From CAJPQU01 sp052170475 (GTDB lineage Bacteria > Bacillota > Negativicutes > Selenomonadales > Selenomonadaceae), in contig JBQNAL010000010.1 in the NCBI GenBank assembly GCA_052170475.1, positions 1-64,000 on the forward strand: a DNA stretch of 64,000 nt. Direction: 5' to 3'. The notes under the pieces are model-generated. The model was not told the origin of the DNA. It ran no database searches and saw nothing but the letters and a program-made list of their open reading frames with translations. Positions 8,113 through 17,468 of this stretch are shown in pieces (within the stretch, counting starts at the first letter, position 1; every line of letters starts with the position of its first letter). A program made the position numbers and the translations under genes.

Positions 8113-9641
8113 AGCATTTCCTCCCTCAATCCCCCATACGCTTTCTCTAAAAGCGCGGATCGTTTTTCGATGTAAGTATCAATCCCCGTCAAATAACTTT
8201 TTACGTCTTTCGCGTTGAACGAAGCGTACATCCGCCCCGTCTTGGGATCGACGACCTTTGAGGTAGCCGCGCCGCCGATGCCGAGCACGGTCTGCCGCTC
8301 CTCCATAATCTGCATATTGTAAAGGCTCTCCCGACCGGGGCGGCAATAGCCGATATTTTCCAACTGTCCGCCTTGGTACCCTTGGCGATAGAGATAGTAC
8401 GGCGCAAAGCCCTCTTTTGTCACGATGTCCACGGCGATGGCAAACATCTCCCGCACCGCCGCGCCCGACGGCAGCTCCGTCTCCGCCAAATGCAGCTTGA
8501 GCTCTGAGCCGCGCTTTAAGGCCAACGTGTGAAGTGTGACGTCGTCCGGCGAAAGCGCCGTGATCTTCTCCATCGTGTCCCGCACATCCGCCGCCGTTTC
8601 CCCCGGCAAGCCCAAGATGACGTCCATGTTGACGGAAGGAATCCCCGCCGCGCGAATCGCCCCGTACATGGTCACGATGTCCTCCGGCGTATGACGGCGG
8701 CCGATGCGCCGCAGGGTGCGATCCTGCATCGTCTGGGGATTGACGCTGACCCGATTCACATGCGCCGCGCTCATCGTCTGAATTTTATGGAGCGACAGAC
8801 TGTCCGGGCGGCCTGCTTCCACCGTAAACTCCCGCACCTCCGAATGATAGAACGCATCTTCCACCAGCCCCATCATTTCCGCGAAAAACGAATCGGGCAG
8901 GCTCGTCGGCGTCCCTCCGCCGACATAGATATTTTGCACCCGCAGACCGTATCGGTCAAGCGCAGCACGAACGGACGCGATCTCCTTCTCCAGCGTCCGC
9001 AGGAAAACACGCAACTCGTCCTCCCCCGGCAGGAGATGAGACGGAAAGGAGCAGTAAAGACAGCGGGACAAACAAAAAGGAATGCCAATATAAATACTGA
9101 CATCCTTGGCTGACGTGGGAAAAAGAAACGGGCGTTGATGAAGCGCAACGACACGGAGAAGATCGGTCTTTTCCTCACTGACCGCATAACGTTCTTTCAA
9201 GCGTTCCCCGATGACGGCAAGAGGCAGCCCCTGATCCAGCCAACGGTGGACGATCTTCACGGGGCGGATCCCATAGAGAATGCCCCACGGCGTAGCCGAA
9301 AGCCCCAAGCGGCGGCGCAGCAGCCGATAAAAATTCAGCTTGACGACGCGATGGAGCGCAGCGGAAGCCGGCTCATCCGATTCACCATAGGTCACGCAAG
9401 TATCCGTCGTGGTGCGCCCCGCCAGATCCGTCAAAGAAAGCGTCGTCTCTACCCGCGGCACATTCCCCTCGCCTATTGCGTGGGAAACCGCAAGTTCCGC
9501 AAAGTCAGGCGCGTCGTCGGTGACGATGACGTCAAAGAGGGTCAACACCTCTTTGGACACCTTGACCATCACTTCGGCACTCAAATTCAAAGAAAACTTC
9601 CCTATCCGCAAAATCTCACCGGCAGTTCTTGCAATAGCCAA
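8106..9641 (-). CDS. hemZ: HemZ-type radical SAM coproporphyrinogen dehydrogenase
   Basis: A 511-aa protein of the HemZ family, related to oxygen-independent coproporphyrinogen III oxidase HemN. The radical-SAM [4Fe-4S] motif CxxxCxxC is present as CLSRCLYC (Cys190, Cys194, Cys197), followed by VGGGTPTSLP and the HemN-like C-terminal domain. An N-terminal extension of about 180 residues, typical of HemZ, precedes the core. The start is a TTG at 9641 with AGGTGA 6 bases upstream; it overlaps the end of the fur gene by 26 bases. In anaerobes HemZ is thought to act in tetrapyrrole synthesis, though some HemN-like proteins instead chaperone haem, so the exact reaction is inferred. Confidence 0.9.
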   Translation of the reverse strand: MAIARTAGEILRIGKFSLNLSAEVMVKVSKEVLTLFDVIVTDDAPDFAELAVSHAIGEGNVPRVETTLSLTDLAGRTTTDTCVTYGESDEPASAALHRVVKLNFYRLLRRRLGLSATPWGILYGIRPVKIVHRWLDQGLPLAVIGERLKERYAVSEEKTDLLRVVALHQRPFLFPTSAKDVSIYIGIPFCLSRCLYCSFPSHLLPGEDELRVFLRTLEKEIASVRAALDRYGLRVQNIYVGGGTPTSLPDSFFAEMMGLVEDAFYHSEVREFTVEAGRPDSLSLHKIQTMSAAHVNRVSVNPQTMQDRTLRRIGRRHTPEDIVTMYGAIRAAGIPSVNMDVILGLPGETAADVRDTMEKITALSPDDVTLHTLALKRGSELKLHLAETELPSGAAVREMFAIAVDIVTKEGFAPYYLYRQGYQGGQLENIGYCRPGRESLYNMQIMEERQTVLGIGGAATSKVVDPKTGRMYASFNAKDVKSYLTGIDTYIEKRSALLEKAYGGLREEMLC

Positions 9642-10059
9642 AAAACTTCACCTGATGATCCACGATGCGAAACGCCGTTTTCTTCGCCACGTCGTCCTCC
9701 AGCTCCCCCATGAGATCATCGGGAAATTCCTGCACGTTCCCGCATTTCAGGCAGATGAGGTGATGGTGCTGATGTTCGTCCGGCGTCAGATTTCCTACTT
9801 CATACCGACTGCACCCGTCGCCAAACTCCATCTTTTGCAAAATGCCAAGTTCCGCTAACAGTTCCAAGCTGCGATAAACCGTAGCCAACCCAATGTCCAT
9901 GGCCTCGGCGCGCAAAATACCATAGACGTCTTCCGCGCTCAAATGCTGCCCGGAACGCGACAAAAAAACTTCCAAAACGATCCGGCGCTGGGTGGTCAGC
10001 TTGTGCTGTCGTGCTTGGAGCCGCTGCTTGAGAACCTCCATGGTAACGTCGTTTGCCAT
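9616..10059 (-). CDS. Fur-family metal-dependent transcriptional regulator
   Basis: A 147-aa protein starting at the ATG at 10059 behind AAAGGAGA. It has an N-terminal winged helix (TTQRRIVLEVFL...ATVYRSLELLAELGIL) and a C-terminal metal-binding dimerisation domain with HQHHHLICLKCG and YCKNC, giving structural-zinc cysteines 103, 106, 143 and 146. The sequence does not decide between Fur, Zur and PerR. It opens an operon with hemZ, hisS and aspS, so this regulator may link metal or peroxide status to tetrapyrrole synthesis and, by read-through, to two tRNA synthetases. The next gene overlaps its end by 26 bases. Confidence 0.93.
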   Translation of the reverse strand: MANDVTMEVLKQRLQARQHKLTTQRRIVLEVFLSRSGQHLSAEDVYGILRAEAMDIGLATVYRSLELLAELGILQKMEFGDGCSRYEVGNLTPDEHQHHHLICLKCGNVQEFPDDLMGELEDDVAKKTAFRIVDHQVKFFGYCKNCR

Positions 10060-10142
10060 GATACTATCTCCTTTTGTTTTGAACGCCCTGTCTGCCACCT
10101 GAACTCTCTTAGAAAATTAACGTATCTATAAACGTCTTTATT

Positions 10143-10171
10143 ATTTTACAGTACCCTTTTCCCGATTGCAA
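10143..10171 (-). promoter_or_regulatory. Promoter of the fur-hemZ-hisS-aspS operon
   Basis: Minus-strand -35 TTGCAA (10166-10171) and -10 TAAAAT (10143-10148) with a 17-bp spacer, 84 bp upstream of the fur start. The AT-rich leader between about 10110 and 10140 carries two ACGT half-sites (AACGTATC and AAACGTC) that could be an autoregulatory site. Confidence 0.55.
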
Positions 10172-10213
10172 CCACTTTTCCCCGCCAGAACTCCGTATCC
10201 GCCATCGCCGCCT

Positions 10214-10750
10214 TCAGAATTCAATCCCTTTTTGCGCCTTGATCCCTTTTTGATAGGGGTGCTTGATCAGCCTCATCTCCGTCACCAAGTCCGCCCGGTC
10301 GATGAGCGCCGGCGCAGCGCCGCGCCCAGTGAGGAGGAGGTGGAGTGCCGGGGGCTTTTCGTCGAGGAGGGAAAGCACCTTGTCCACCGCCAAAAGCCCA
10401 AACTTCACCGCATAATTGATTTCATCCAAAATGATGAGATCCCACTGACCGCTTTGTATTTCCTCCCTCGCTTCCCTGTACGCTTTTTCCGCCGCTTCTT
10501 GATGCTCTGCCCGATGTGCGTCGTCCCTTCGGGAAAATCCCAGCCCGCAGCGACGAACTTCGATCCGCCCGCCCATCTCCCCTAACGTGCGAAGCGTCTC
10601 CAACTCCCCGTATTTCCACGACCCTTTGATGAACTGGAGGATGAGTACCCGAAGCCCATCGCCCCAAGCGCGCATCGCCAGCCCTAAAGCCGCCGTCGTC
10701 TTTCCTTTGCCGTCTCCCGTATGTACCATGACCAAGCCCTGTGCCGCCAC
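10214..10750 (-). CDS. cobO: Cob(I)alamin adenosyltransferase (CobA/CobO/BtuR type)
   Basis: About 178 aa. The P-loop GDGKGKTTAALGLAMRAWG lies near the N-terminus, followed by LILQFIKG, the acidic ILDEINYAV motif and the C-terminal LVTEMRLIKHPYQKGIKAQKGIEF, all typical of the CobO family that adenosylates the corrin cobalt using ATP. The frame extends to 10828, but the only well-spaced start is the GTG at 10750 (AAGGAG 9 bases upstream); the ATG at 10759 touches the Shine-Dalgarno sequence. It stands alone and divergent from the esterase at 10861. It provides the adenosylcobalamin ligand for the riboswitch at 38375-38545. No cobalamin riboswitch was seen ahead of this gene itself. Confidence 0.93.
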   Translation of the reverse strand: MAAQGLVMVHTGDGKGKTTAALGLAMRAWGDGLRVLILQFIKGSWKYGELETLRTLGEMGGRIEVRRCGLGFSRRDDAHRAEHQEAAEKAYREAREEIQSGQWDLIILDEINYAVKFGLLAVDKVLSLLDEKPPALHLLLTGRGAAPALIDRADLVTEMRLIKHPYQKGIKAQKGIEF

Positions 10751-10860
10751 ACTGTTCATCTCCTTAAATGTTTTGCCAAATCCCGTATGAACGAGGTATA
10801 CTGATGGTATCGTTTTATTATACTCCAATTTGATCTAAAATTTATCCCCCGGGAGAAATC

Positions 10861-12474
10861 ATGCGGAAATTTATTCTCTTTACGCTCATTTTTTCTGTAT
10901 TCGCTGTCCTCCATGCGTATGTCATGGAAAAAACGGATTATTTTCATCTCCAAGAGAAAACGGAGTGGCACATCTCGTTTAGCGAAGAACATGGGCAAAT
11001 GACCATGCACTGGGAAAAACTCCCCTATCCCTGCCTTTACCGCATTGAGGCCTTTTCTAAAACCACCGGCCTCGTCGCGGGCGGTGCGCCGTATCACCTG
11101 TTTTACACGGACGTCACGCTAAGCAATCAGCAATCCCTCCCGAAGACCGCCATCCCCATGTACTATCAAATCACCGCTTACGGTCTCTTCGGGCGGCTCG
11201 CCTCCCCCATGGAACCCGCCCCGAACCCGAACTACACCGATCCCCCGTCGCCGGTCATCATCCGTCACTACACGGAGGAACACCCTGCCAGCCGGAAGCC
11301 CTACCTCATCTGGCATACCATCCCCGAAGCCGTCTGCTATGAAGTCGAGTTTTTTTCTGCCCCGCCGGAAAACGAGGAGGCAACCGATCCCTCCACCCTC
11401 TCGCCCCTGGCGCGCTACGACAAGATTTTCACCAACGGCTGGCAAGCCGATCTGGACGAGCTGCGCCTTCCCGATCGCCTCTATTGGCGCGTGCGGGCGC
11501 TGGATCTCACAAGGCGCCCCATCGGCGTGTTCTCGAAGGCGGAAGCGCTCGTCGCCGACGCCTCCCTGCCCGTGCCTGACCGCCCGCTCCTCAACGATTT
11601 TGATCAGATGCCCGGGGAAGACGTCCCCCTCTATCCCGTCTATCAATGGATTCCCATGCACGGCGTCGATCGCTATGAAGTGGAGCTCTGCGTGACCCCG
11701 CCCAAAGAAGAATATGACACTGTCCCGACCCCTGACCGCGCGTGGCACATGGTCGTCACCGACTCCTTCAGCTGCTATGACGAATACCCGCGCCCTTACG
11801 CCGGGCCTTACTACTGGCGGGTGCGCGGCATCGATGAAGAGGGACGCACCGTTGGCCGCTATTCGGACACGGCGCAGTTTGTCGTCCCCGAAAGGCGACA
11901 GCGTCCCTTTGCCGCCGCCTTCGGAGACAGCATCACCCACGGCGGCGGTGCGCTTTCCTACTCCCCGTTCAATTTAGAATACAACTATACCACCTATTTA
12001 GATTTTCCCGCCGCCAATCTTGGCCGCAGCGGCGACACGGCGCATACCTCCCGACTGCGCTTTGACGAAGATGTGTTGCCGTATCATCCCCATAACCTCC
12101 TCATTTTGACCGGCTCCAACGATCTGCGCGCCGATCTGTCCGCCGCCGCCATCATTGAGGATTTGGATGCCATCGGGAACAAATGCCGCCAAAACGACAT
12201 CCGCCCCATCTTCCTCACCCTCATGCCCCTCGATCCCGCGAACATTGAACGGGCATTTCACACAGAAACGGATGCGAACTGGCCGAAAAAGCTGCGCACC
12301 ATTAACGATTTTATTCGCCAACAGGAGTACTACATCGACTTAGAGCCTTATTTCTACGACCCCACCGGCATGCTGCTAAATCCCGATCTGAGCATCGACG
12401 GGCTGCACCCGGATATTCGAGGAAAAATGCTCATGGCCGAGATCATCAACGCCCACCCGGAACAATTCCGCTGA
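10861..12474 (+). CDS. Secreted SGNH/GDSL esterase with FnIII-like N-terminal repeats
   Basis: 537 aa. An N-terminal signal peptide or anchor (MRKFILFTLIFSVFAVLHAY) points to export. Residues about 40-345 hold three beta-sandwich modules that each contain YRIEAFS/YEVEFFS/YEVELC and YWRVRALD/YWRVRGID strands, as in fibronectin type III-like sugar or cell-wall binding modules. The C-terminal catalytic domain has the four SGNH blocks: GDSITHG (355-361, Ser357), NLGRSG, GSND (about 418-421) and DGLHP (about 515-519) with the catalytic Asp and His. It probably deacylates a cell-surface polymer or exopolysaccharide. The substrate is unknown. It is monocistronic, with a terminator just after the stop. 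Confidence 0.85.
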   Translation: MRKFILFTLIFSVFAVLHAYVMEKTDYFHLQEKTEWHISFSEEHGQMTMHWEKLPYPCLYRIEAFSKTTGLVAGGAPYHLFYTDVTLSNQQSLPKTAIPMYYQITAYGLFGRLASPMEPAPNPNYTDPPSPVIIRHYTEEHPASRKPYLIWHTIPEAVCYEVEFFSAPPENEEATDPSTLSPLARYDKIFTNGWQADLDELRLPDRLYWRVRALDLTRRPIGVFSKAEALVADASLPVPDRPLLNDFDQMPGEDVPLYPVYQWIPMHGVDRYEVELCVTPPKEEYDTVPTPDRAWHMVVTDSFSCYDEYPRPYAGPYYWRVRGIDEEGRTVGRYSDTAQFVVPERRQRPFAAAFGDSITHGGGALSYSPFNLEYNYTTYLDFPAANLGRSGDTAHTSRLRFDEDVLPYHPHNLLILTGSNDLRADLSAAAIIEDLDAIGNKCRQNDIRPIFLTLMPLDPANIERAFHTETDANWPKKLRTINDFIRQQEYYIDLEPYFYDPTGMLLNPDLSIDGLHPDIRGKMLMAEIINAHPEQFR

Positions 12475-12490
12475 TGAAACAGCCCGCTAA

Positions 12491-12540
12491 CCAAAAGGGG
12501 ATGCCGCACGTTCCATGAACGGCGACATCCCCTTTTCCAT
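12491..12540. terminator. Bidirectional terminator between the esterase and argH
   Basis: A hairpin with arms AAAAGGGGATGCCG and CGGCGACATCCCCTTTT (12493-12537). The A-run on one side and T-run on the other allow termination in both directions. It sits between two convergent genes. Confidence 0.8.
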
Positions 12541-12557
12541 GGGCGGAAAGTAGCCCA

Positions 12558-13985
12558 TCATTCCACACAAATTTGCTTTTTCTGCCACGCTTCCACCGTG
12601 CGGGCGTTCTCCGCGATCCGCGCTTTGGCTGCCGCGATCTGGCCTTCTACTTGATGGTAGGAGGTTCCGCCTAAGGAATCGCGGTTTTTTACACAATTCT
12701 CAGGCCGCAGCACCTCTCGAATCCCCTCATCCAAAAGAGGAGAAAACGATTGGAACTCTTCCGCCGTGAGATCCGTCAGCCATTTGCCGCGCTCCATCGC
12801 GTAGTGTACGGCGCGTCCTGCGACGGCGTGCGCCTCCCGAAACGGCAGCCCCTTCTTCGCCAGATAGTCCGCTAAATCCGTGGCGTTGGAAAAGTCCTCC
12901 GCCACCGCCCGCTCCGTCACGGCGCGGTTCACTTTCATGCCGCGAAGAAGCCGCGCGTAGACGGCCAAGCTGAATGTCACCGTATCGATGGCATCGAATA
13001 CGCCTTCCTTGTCTTCCTGCAAGTCCTTATTGTAGGCTAAAGGCAACCCTTTCACCGTAGTCATCATCGCCATGAGATGACCGATGACGCGCCCCGTCTT
13101 TCCCCGCACCAATTCCGATACGTCTGGATTTTTCTTTTGGGGCATCATGCTGGAGCCGGTGCAGTGGGCGTCGTCAAGCTCGACGAAGGAAAATTCACGA
13201 GAACACCAGAGAATGATTTCCTCACTGAGCCTTGATAAATGCACCATGAGAATGGAGGCCGCCGAAAGGAACTCCATGATATAGTCCCGATCACTTACGG
13301 CGTCTAAGCTGTTCGTGTAGATCCCATCAAAGTGGAGCAGCTGCGCCGTAAAGGTGCGGTCGATAGGGAACGTCGTCCCCGCGAGCGCCCCCGCCCCTAA
13401 GGGCATGAGATCCGCCCGCCGGTAAACGCCGACAAACCGATCGAAATCCCGCCCCAACATGGCAAAATATGCCATGAGATGATGGGCGAAGAGGATCGGC
13501 TGCGCCCGCTGAAGATGGGTGTAGCCCGGCATGAGGACATCGGCGTACTGTTCCGCCGTTTCCACAAGCGCACGCTGCATGTCGAGGAGGAGTGCCATGA
13601 CCTCCACCGTGGCGCGCCGCAAATAGAGGTGCGTGTCCAACGCCACTTGATCGTTTCGGCTGCGCGCGGTATGAAGGCGTCCCCCCGCTTCGCCGATGGC
13701 CTCCGTCAGACGCTTTTCGATATTCATGTGAATATCTTCCAAGGCGGTATCGAAGGGGAAATCGCCCTTTTCGATGCGCTTTTCAATCTCTTTTAGGCCG
13801 TCGATGATACGATCCCGATCCTCGTCCGAGAGGATCCCGCACTTCGCCAACATCGTTGCATGGGCGATGCTGCCGGCAATATCCTCTCGATACATCCTTC
13901 GATCAAAGCCGATGGACGCTTGGAACGCATTGATCCTCTCGTCGGTGTTTTTCGTAAAGCGCCCGCCCCACAGCGTGTCGCTCAT
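12558..13985 (-). CDS. argH: Argininosuccinate lyase
   Basis: 475 aa; splits argininosuccinate into arginine and fumarate, the last step of arginine synthesis. The start MSDTLWGGRFTKNTDERI and the superfamily signature GSSMMPQKKNPD (fumarase/aspartase family, residues about 281-292) are both present, as is the TARSRNDQVALD region. The ATG overlaps the argG stop by 4 bases (ATGA). It is the last gene of argCJBDFGH, with the bidirectional terminator just beyond. Confidence 0.97.
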   Translation of the reverse strand: MSDTLWGGRFTKNTDERINAFQASIGFDRRMYREDIAGSIAHATMLAKCGILSDEDRDRIIDGLKEIEKRIEKGDFPFDTALEDIHMNIEKRLTEAIGEAGGRLHTARSRNDQVALDTHLYLRRATVEVMALLLDMQRALVETAEQYADVLMPGYTHLQRAQPILFAHHLMAYFAMLGRDFDRFVGVYRRADLMPLGAGALAGTTFPIDRTFTAQLLHFDGIYTNSLDAVSDRDYIMEFLSAASILMVHLSRLSEEIILWCSREFSFVELDDAHCTGSSMMPQKKNPDVSELVRGKTGRVIGHLMAMMTTVKGLPLAYNKDLQEDKEGVFDAIDTVTFSLAVYARLLRGMKVNRAVTERAVAEDFSNATDLADYLAKKGLPFREAHAVAGRAVHYAMERGKWLTDLTAEEFQSFSPLLDEGIREVLRPENCVKNRDSLGGTSYHQVEGQIAAAKARIAENARTVEAWQKKQICVE

Positions 13986-15202
13986 TTCGTCAGCCCCGTC
14001 TTCTGCTGCATGAGCGCCCGCACTTTCAGCGGCAGACCAAAGAGATTGATAAAGCCGGTGCCGTCGGCCTGATTGTATACGTCGTCCTCCTCAAAGGTGA
14101 CGTATTCCTGATTGTAAAGGGAGTACGGCGATTTTGCCCCGGCGGAGAGAATATTCCCCTTGTAGAGCCGCAGCTTCACCGTCCCCGTCACCGTGCGCTG
14201 GGTGCTGTCCACAAAGGCGTCCAAGGCTTCCCGAAGCTGGGAGAACCACACGCCGTCGTACACCAATTCGGCGTAGCGATGCGCGACGATCTCCTTATAG
14301 TGGAAGGTGGCGCGGTCAAGGCACAGGTATTCCAATTCCCGATGGGCGTAGTAGAGGATCGCGCCGCCGGGGTTTTCGTAAACCCCCCGCGACTTCATGC
14401 CCACCAAGCGATTTTCGCACAGATCCGTGATGCCGATCCCGTGGCGCGCGCCGATGGTATTCAGCGTCGTAAGAAGCTTCACCGCCTTCATTTTCTTTCC
14501 GTTCACCGCCACGGGGATCCCTTGTTCAAACTCCACCGTGATCGATTCGTCCTCGTCCGGCGCCTGCTTTGGGGATCGGGTCACCAAGAACATGTCATCG
14601 TGCGGCGCGTTCCATGGATCTTCCAAATCGGATCCCTCATGGCTCAAGTGCCAAATGTTGCGATCCATGCTGTACGTTTTATTCTCTTCCGCAATGGGGA
14701 TATTGTGCTTTTTCGCGTACGCGATCTCTTCCTCCCGAGACCGCAGCGTCCACTCCCGCCACGGCGCGATGATGGCCAGATCCGGCGCCAAGGCTTTCAC
14801 CGCCAACTCAAAACGCACCTGATCGTTGCCCTTCCCCGTCGCGCCATGCGCGATGGCGTCACAGCCTTCCTGCCGGGCGATCTCCACCAACTTCTTGGCA
14901 ATGACCGGTCGAGCAAACGAGGTGCCAAGGAGGTATTTGCCTTCGTAGACGGCGCCGGCTTTCAAGGTCGGCCAGACGTATTGCGTCAAAAACTCCTCCG
15001 TCAGATCCGCCACGAACACCTTCGCCGCCCCGGAGGAGAGTGCCTTCTCTCGAACGACGTTCAGCTCGTCGCCCTGCCCGATGTCGGCGCAGACAGCGAC
15101 GACCTCGCAGCCGTCATAATTTTCTTTCAGCCAGGGAATGATGCAGGACGTATCCAATCCGCCCGAATAGGCCAATGCGACCTTCTTTACTTTCGTTGCC
15201 AT
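13982..15202 (-). CDS. argG: Argininosuccinate synthase
   Basis: 406 aa; ATP-dependent condensation of citrulline and aspartate. The ATP PP-loop motif is ALAYSGGLDTSC near residue 10, and the conserved AHGATGKGNDQVRFE and YSMDRNIWHLSHEG blocks are present. The ATG at 15202 follows AAGGAG by 11 bases; the GTG upstream overlaps the Shine-Dalgarno sequence. It lies 38 bases after argF and overlaps argH. Confidence 0.97.
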   Translation of the reverse strand: MATKVKKVALAYSGGLDTSCIIPWLKENYDGCEVVAVCADIGQGDELNVVREKALSSGAAKVFVADLTEEFLTQYVWPTLKAGAVYEGKYLLGTSFARPVIAKKLVEIARQEGCDAIAHGATGKGNDQVRFELAVKALAPDLAIIAPWREWTLRSREEEIAYAKKHNIPIAEENKTYSMDRNIWHLSHEGSDLEDPWNAPHDDMFLVTRSPKQAPDEDESITVEFEQGIPVAVNGKKMKAVKLLTTLNTIGARHGIGITDLCENRLVGMKSRGVYENPGGAILYYAHRELEYLCLDRATFHYKEIVAHRYAELVYDGVWFSQLREALDAFVDSTQRTVTGTVKLRLYKGNILSAGAKSPYSLYNQEYVTFEEDDVYNQADGTGFINLFGLPLKVRALMQQKTGLTK

Positions 15203-15240
15203 GTTCTCTAACACTCCTTAAAAAATAATAAAAAGAACCG

Positions 15241-16173
15241 TCAACGCCCCATCGTGAGGGCGAGGATCGCCTTTTGCGTGTGGAGGCGGTTCTCCGATTG
15301 CTCAAAGATGATGCCGGCGTTCTCCTCAAAAACGTCAGCGGTGATCTCCTCGCCGCGGTGCGCGGGCAAGCAGTGCATGATGATGGCACGCTTGGCGGCA
15401 AGCTGCAGGAGGGCGCGGTTCACCTGATACCCGGCGAAATCGTGACGGCGCTTGTCCGCCTCCTCTTCCTTGCCCATGCTGATCCATGTATCCGCATAGA
15501 GAATATCCGCCTCCTTCACCGCTTCTGCTGCGTCGTGCGTCAAGGAAATGAACGTCCCTAATTTCTGCGCATCGGCGCGGGCGTTCTGCACGACTTGCGG
15601 ATCGGGTTCGTATCCCTCGGGGGTGGCAATGGTAAAGTCGATGCCCATCTTAGCGCAGGCGTACATGAGAGAGTGCGCCATGTTATTGCCGTCGCCGACA
15701 TAAGCGAGCTTTAGCCCACGCAGATTTTGCCCGCAGTATTCGCGAATGGTCAGAAGATCCGTCAGCGCCTGACAGGGATGCAGGAGATCCGTCAACCCGT
15801 TGATGACGGGAATCGTCGCCCACTGCGCGAATTCCACCAACTTGTCATGCCCGAAGGTGCGTAGCATGATGCCGTCCAGATAGCGCGACAAGACCCGCGC
15901 CGTATCTTGGATCGGCTCGCCGCGCCCCAGCTGTAAATCCCGATGGGAGAAGAACATCGCCTGTCCCCCGAGCTGGTGCATCCCCACCTCAAACGAGACG
16001 CGCGTGCGCGTGGACGCTTTCTCAAAAATGAGTCCCAACGTCTTTCCCTTGAGCAGCTGATGGTCGCTGCCGCCCCGCAGTTTGGCCTTCAAGACCCTCG
16101 CCAAATCTAAGATTTCCTCGATTTCTTCCACCGTGAGATCATGGATGGAAAGTAAATCCTTTCCTTTCAGCAT
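15241..16173 (-). CDS. argF: Ornithine carbamoyltransferase
   Basis: About 310 aa; makes citrulline from ornithine and carbamoyl phosphate. The carbamoyl-phosphate loop FEKASTRTRVSFEVG and the C-terminal HCLPAHRGEEIT motif are clear. Three consecutive ATG codons (16179, 16176, 16173) follow GGGAGG; the third has the best spacing (7 bases). It is biosynthetic by context, being inside the arg operon with no arcA or arcC nearby. Confidence 0.96.
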   Translation of the reverse strand: MLKGKDLLSIHDLTVEEIEEILDLARVLKAKLRGGSDHQLLKGKTLGLIFEKASTRTRVSFEVGMHQLGGQAMFFSHRDLQLGRGEPIQDTARVLSRYLDGIMLRTFGHDKLVEFAQWATIPVINGLTDLLHPCQALTDLLTIREYCGQNLRGLKLAYVGDGNNMAHSLMYACAKMGIDFTIATPEGYEPDPQVVQNARADAQKLGTFISLTHDAAEAVKEADILYADTWISMGKEEEADKRRHDFAGYQVNRALLQLAAKRAIIMHCLPAHRGEEITADVFEENAGIIFEQSENRLHTQKAILALTMGR

Positions 16174-16256
16174 CATCATACCTCCCTAACGCAAAAATCC
16201 CTCTTCCCGATGCGCCCCGCTCCATCCGTGACAGCCTCTCCTATGGAGAACACCCG

Positions 16257-17456
16257 TCACGCGAAGCCGAACAGCACGCGATCCAAAATCGCGATCATCT
16301 CATCGATCTGCGCCTTCGTCACAATGAGCGGCGGCACGAAGCGCAGGACATTTCCCGCCGTGCAGTTGAGAATCGCGCCTTCGGCGAGACACGCGTCCAC
16401 AATCTCCCGTCCCGGCCGAGAAAGCTCCGCCCCCAAGAGCAGACCGCGCCCCCGCACTTCAAGGATGAGCGCCGGATATTTCTGGCGCAATTTTTCTAAT
16501 TGCCCTTGAAGATACGCACCTACCTCCCGCACATGAGGAAGGAAATCCGGCTTTTCCATCTCATCCAAGACCGCTAAAGCCGCCGCACAGGCCAAAGGAT
16601 TGCCCCCAAAGGTCGAGCCATGATCGCCTATCCCAAAGGACGCCGCCACCTTATCACTCGCCACGAACGCCCCGATGGGAACGCCGCCCGCCAGCCCCTT
16701 GGCCAAGGTCACAATATCCGGCCGAATCCCAAACCCTTCGTAGGCAAAGAACGTCCCCGTGCGCCCCATGCCGCTCTGAATCTCATCTAAAATGAGGCAG
16801 GCGTCATATCGATCGCAGAGGGCGCGCACGCGCTGCCAATACCCTTCCGGCGGAACGTGTACGCCCCCCTCGCCCTGTATCGTCTCCAAGAGGACGGCAC
16901 ACGTCTTGTCGCTCATCGCCTCTTCCAAAGCATCACCGTCGCCGTACGCCACATAGGAGAACCCCCCGGGCAGAGGGCCAAACCCCTCCTGATACTTCGG
17001 CTGTCCTGTCGCCGTCAGCGTGGCCAGCGTCCGTCCGTGAAAACTGTGGTGCGCGGTGATGATCTCGACCTTCGCCGGATCCTTACGCCAAGCGTATTTC
17101 CGCGCCAGCTTGATCGCGCCTTCGTTGGCCTCCGCCCCGGAATTGCCGAAGAACACTTTCCCGAGTCCGCTCAGCGCCGTCAGCCGCGCCGCTGCATCCG
17201 CCTGCGCTTTCGTATAATAGAGATTGGAACAATGGATCATGCGCTCCGCTTGCGCCGCGACGGCACGCACCAAAGCCGGATGCGCATGACCCAAGACATT
17301 CACCGCGATGCCCCCTAAGAAATCGAGGTAGCGCCGCCCTTTCGTATCGTAAACGTAAACGCCCGCTCCATGATCGAGGACGATCCCATACCGGGCAAAT
17401 ACGGGCAAATACGAAGCTCTATCCTTGGCGTAAATCTCTTCGTCTGTCTCCCGCAT
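16257..17456 (-). CDS. argD: Acetylornithine aminotransferase
   Basis: 399 aa; a PLP class III aminotransferase. Visible are the GNSGAEANEGAIKLARKY phosphate-binding region, LILDEIQSGMGRTG with the PLP-contacting Asp, and TLAKGLAGGVPIGAF with the Schiff-base lysine. The start codon follows the argB stop by only 12 bases. It may also serve as succinyldiaminopimelate aminotransferase, a common dual role. Confidence 0.96.
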   Translation of the reverse strand: MRETDEEIYAKDRASYLPVFARYGIVLDHGAGVYVYDTKGRRYLDFLGGIAVNVLGHAHPALVRAVAAQAERMIHCSNLYYTKAQADAAARLTALSGLGKVFFGNSGAEANEGAIKLARKYAWRKDPAKVEIITAHHSFHGRTLATLTATGQPKYQEGFGPLPGGFSYVAYGDGDALEEAMSDKTCAVLLETIQGEGGVHVPPEGYWQRVRALCDRYDACLILDEIQSGMGRTGTFFAYEGFGIRPDIVTLAKGLAGGVPIGAFVASDKVAASFGIGDHGSTFGGNPLACAAALAVLDEMEKPDFLPHVREVGAYLQGQLEKLRQKYPALILEVRGRGLLLGAELSRPGREIVDACLAEGAILNCTAGNVLRFVPPLIVTKAQIDEMIAILDRVLFGFA

Positions 17457-17468
17457 ATCCTTCCCCCC

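Noticed and set aside
10751..10860. Second cobalamin riboswitch ahead of cobO
   Set aside because: The 110-base divergent region has none of the conserved aptamer blocks seen at 38375-38545.
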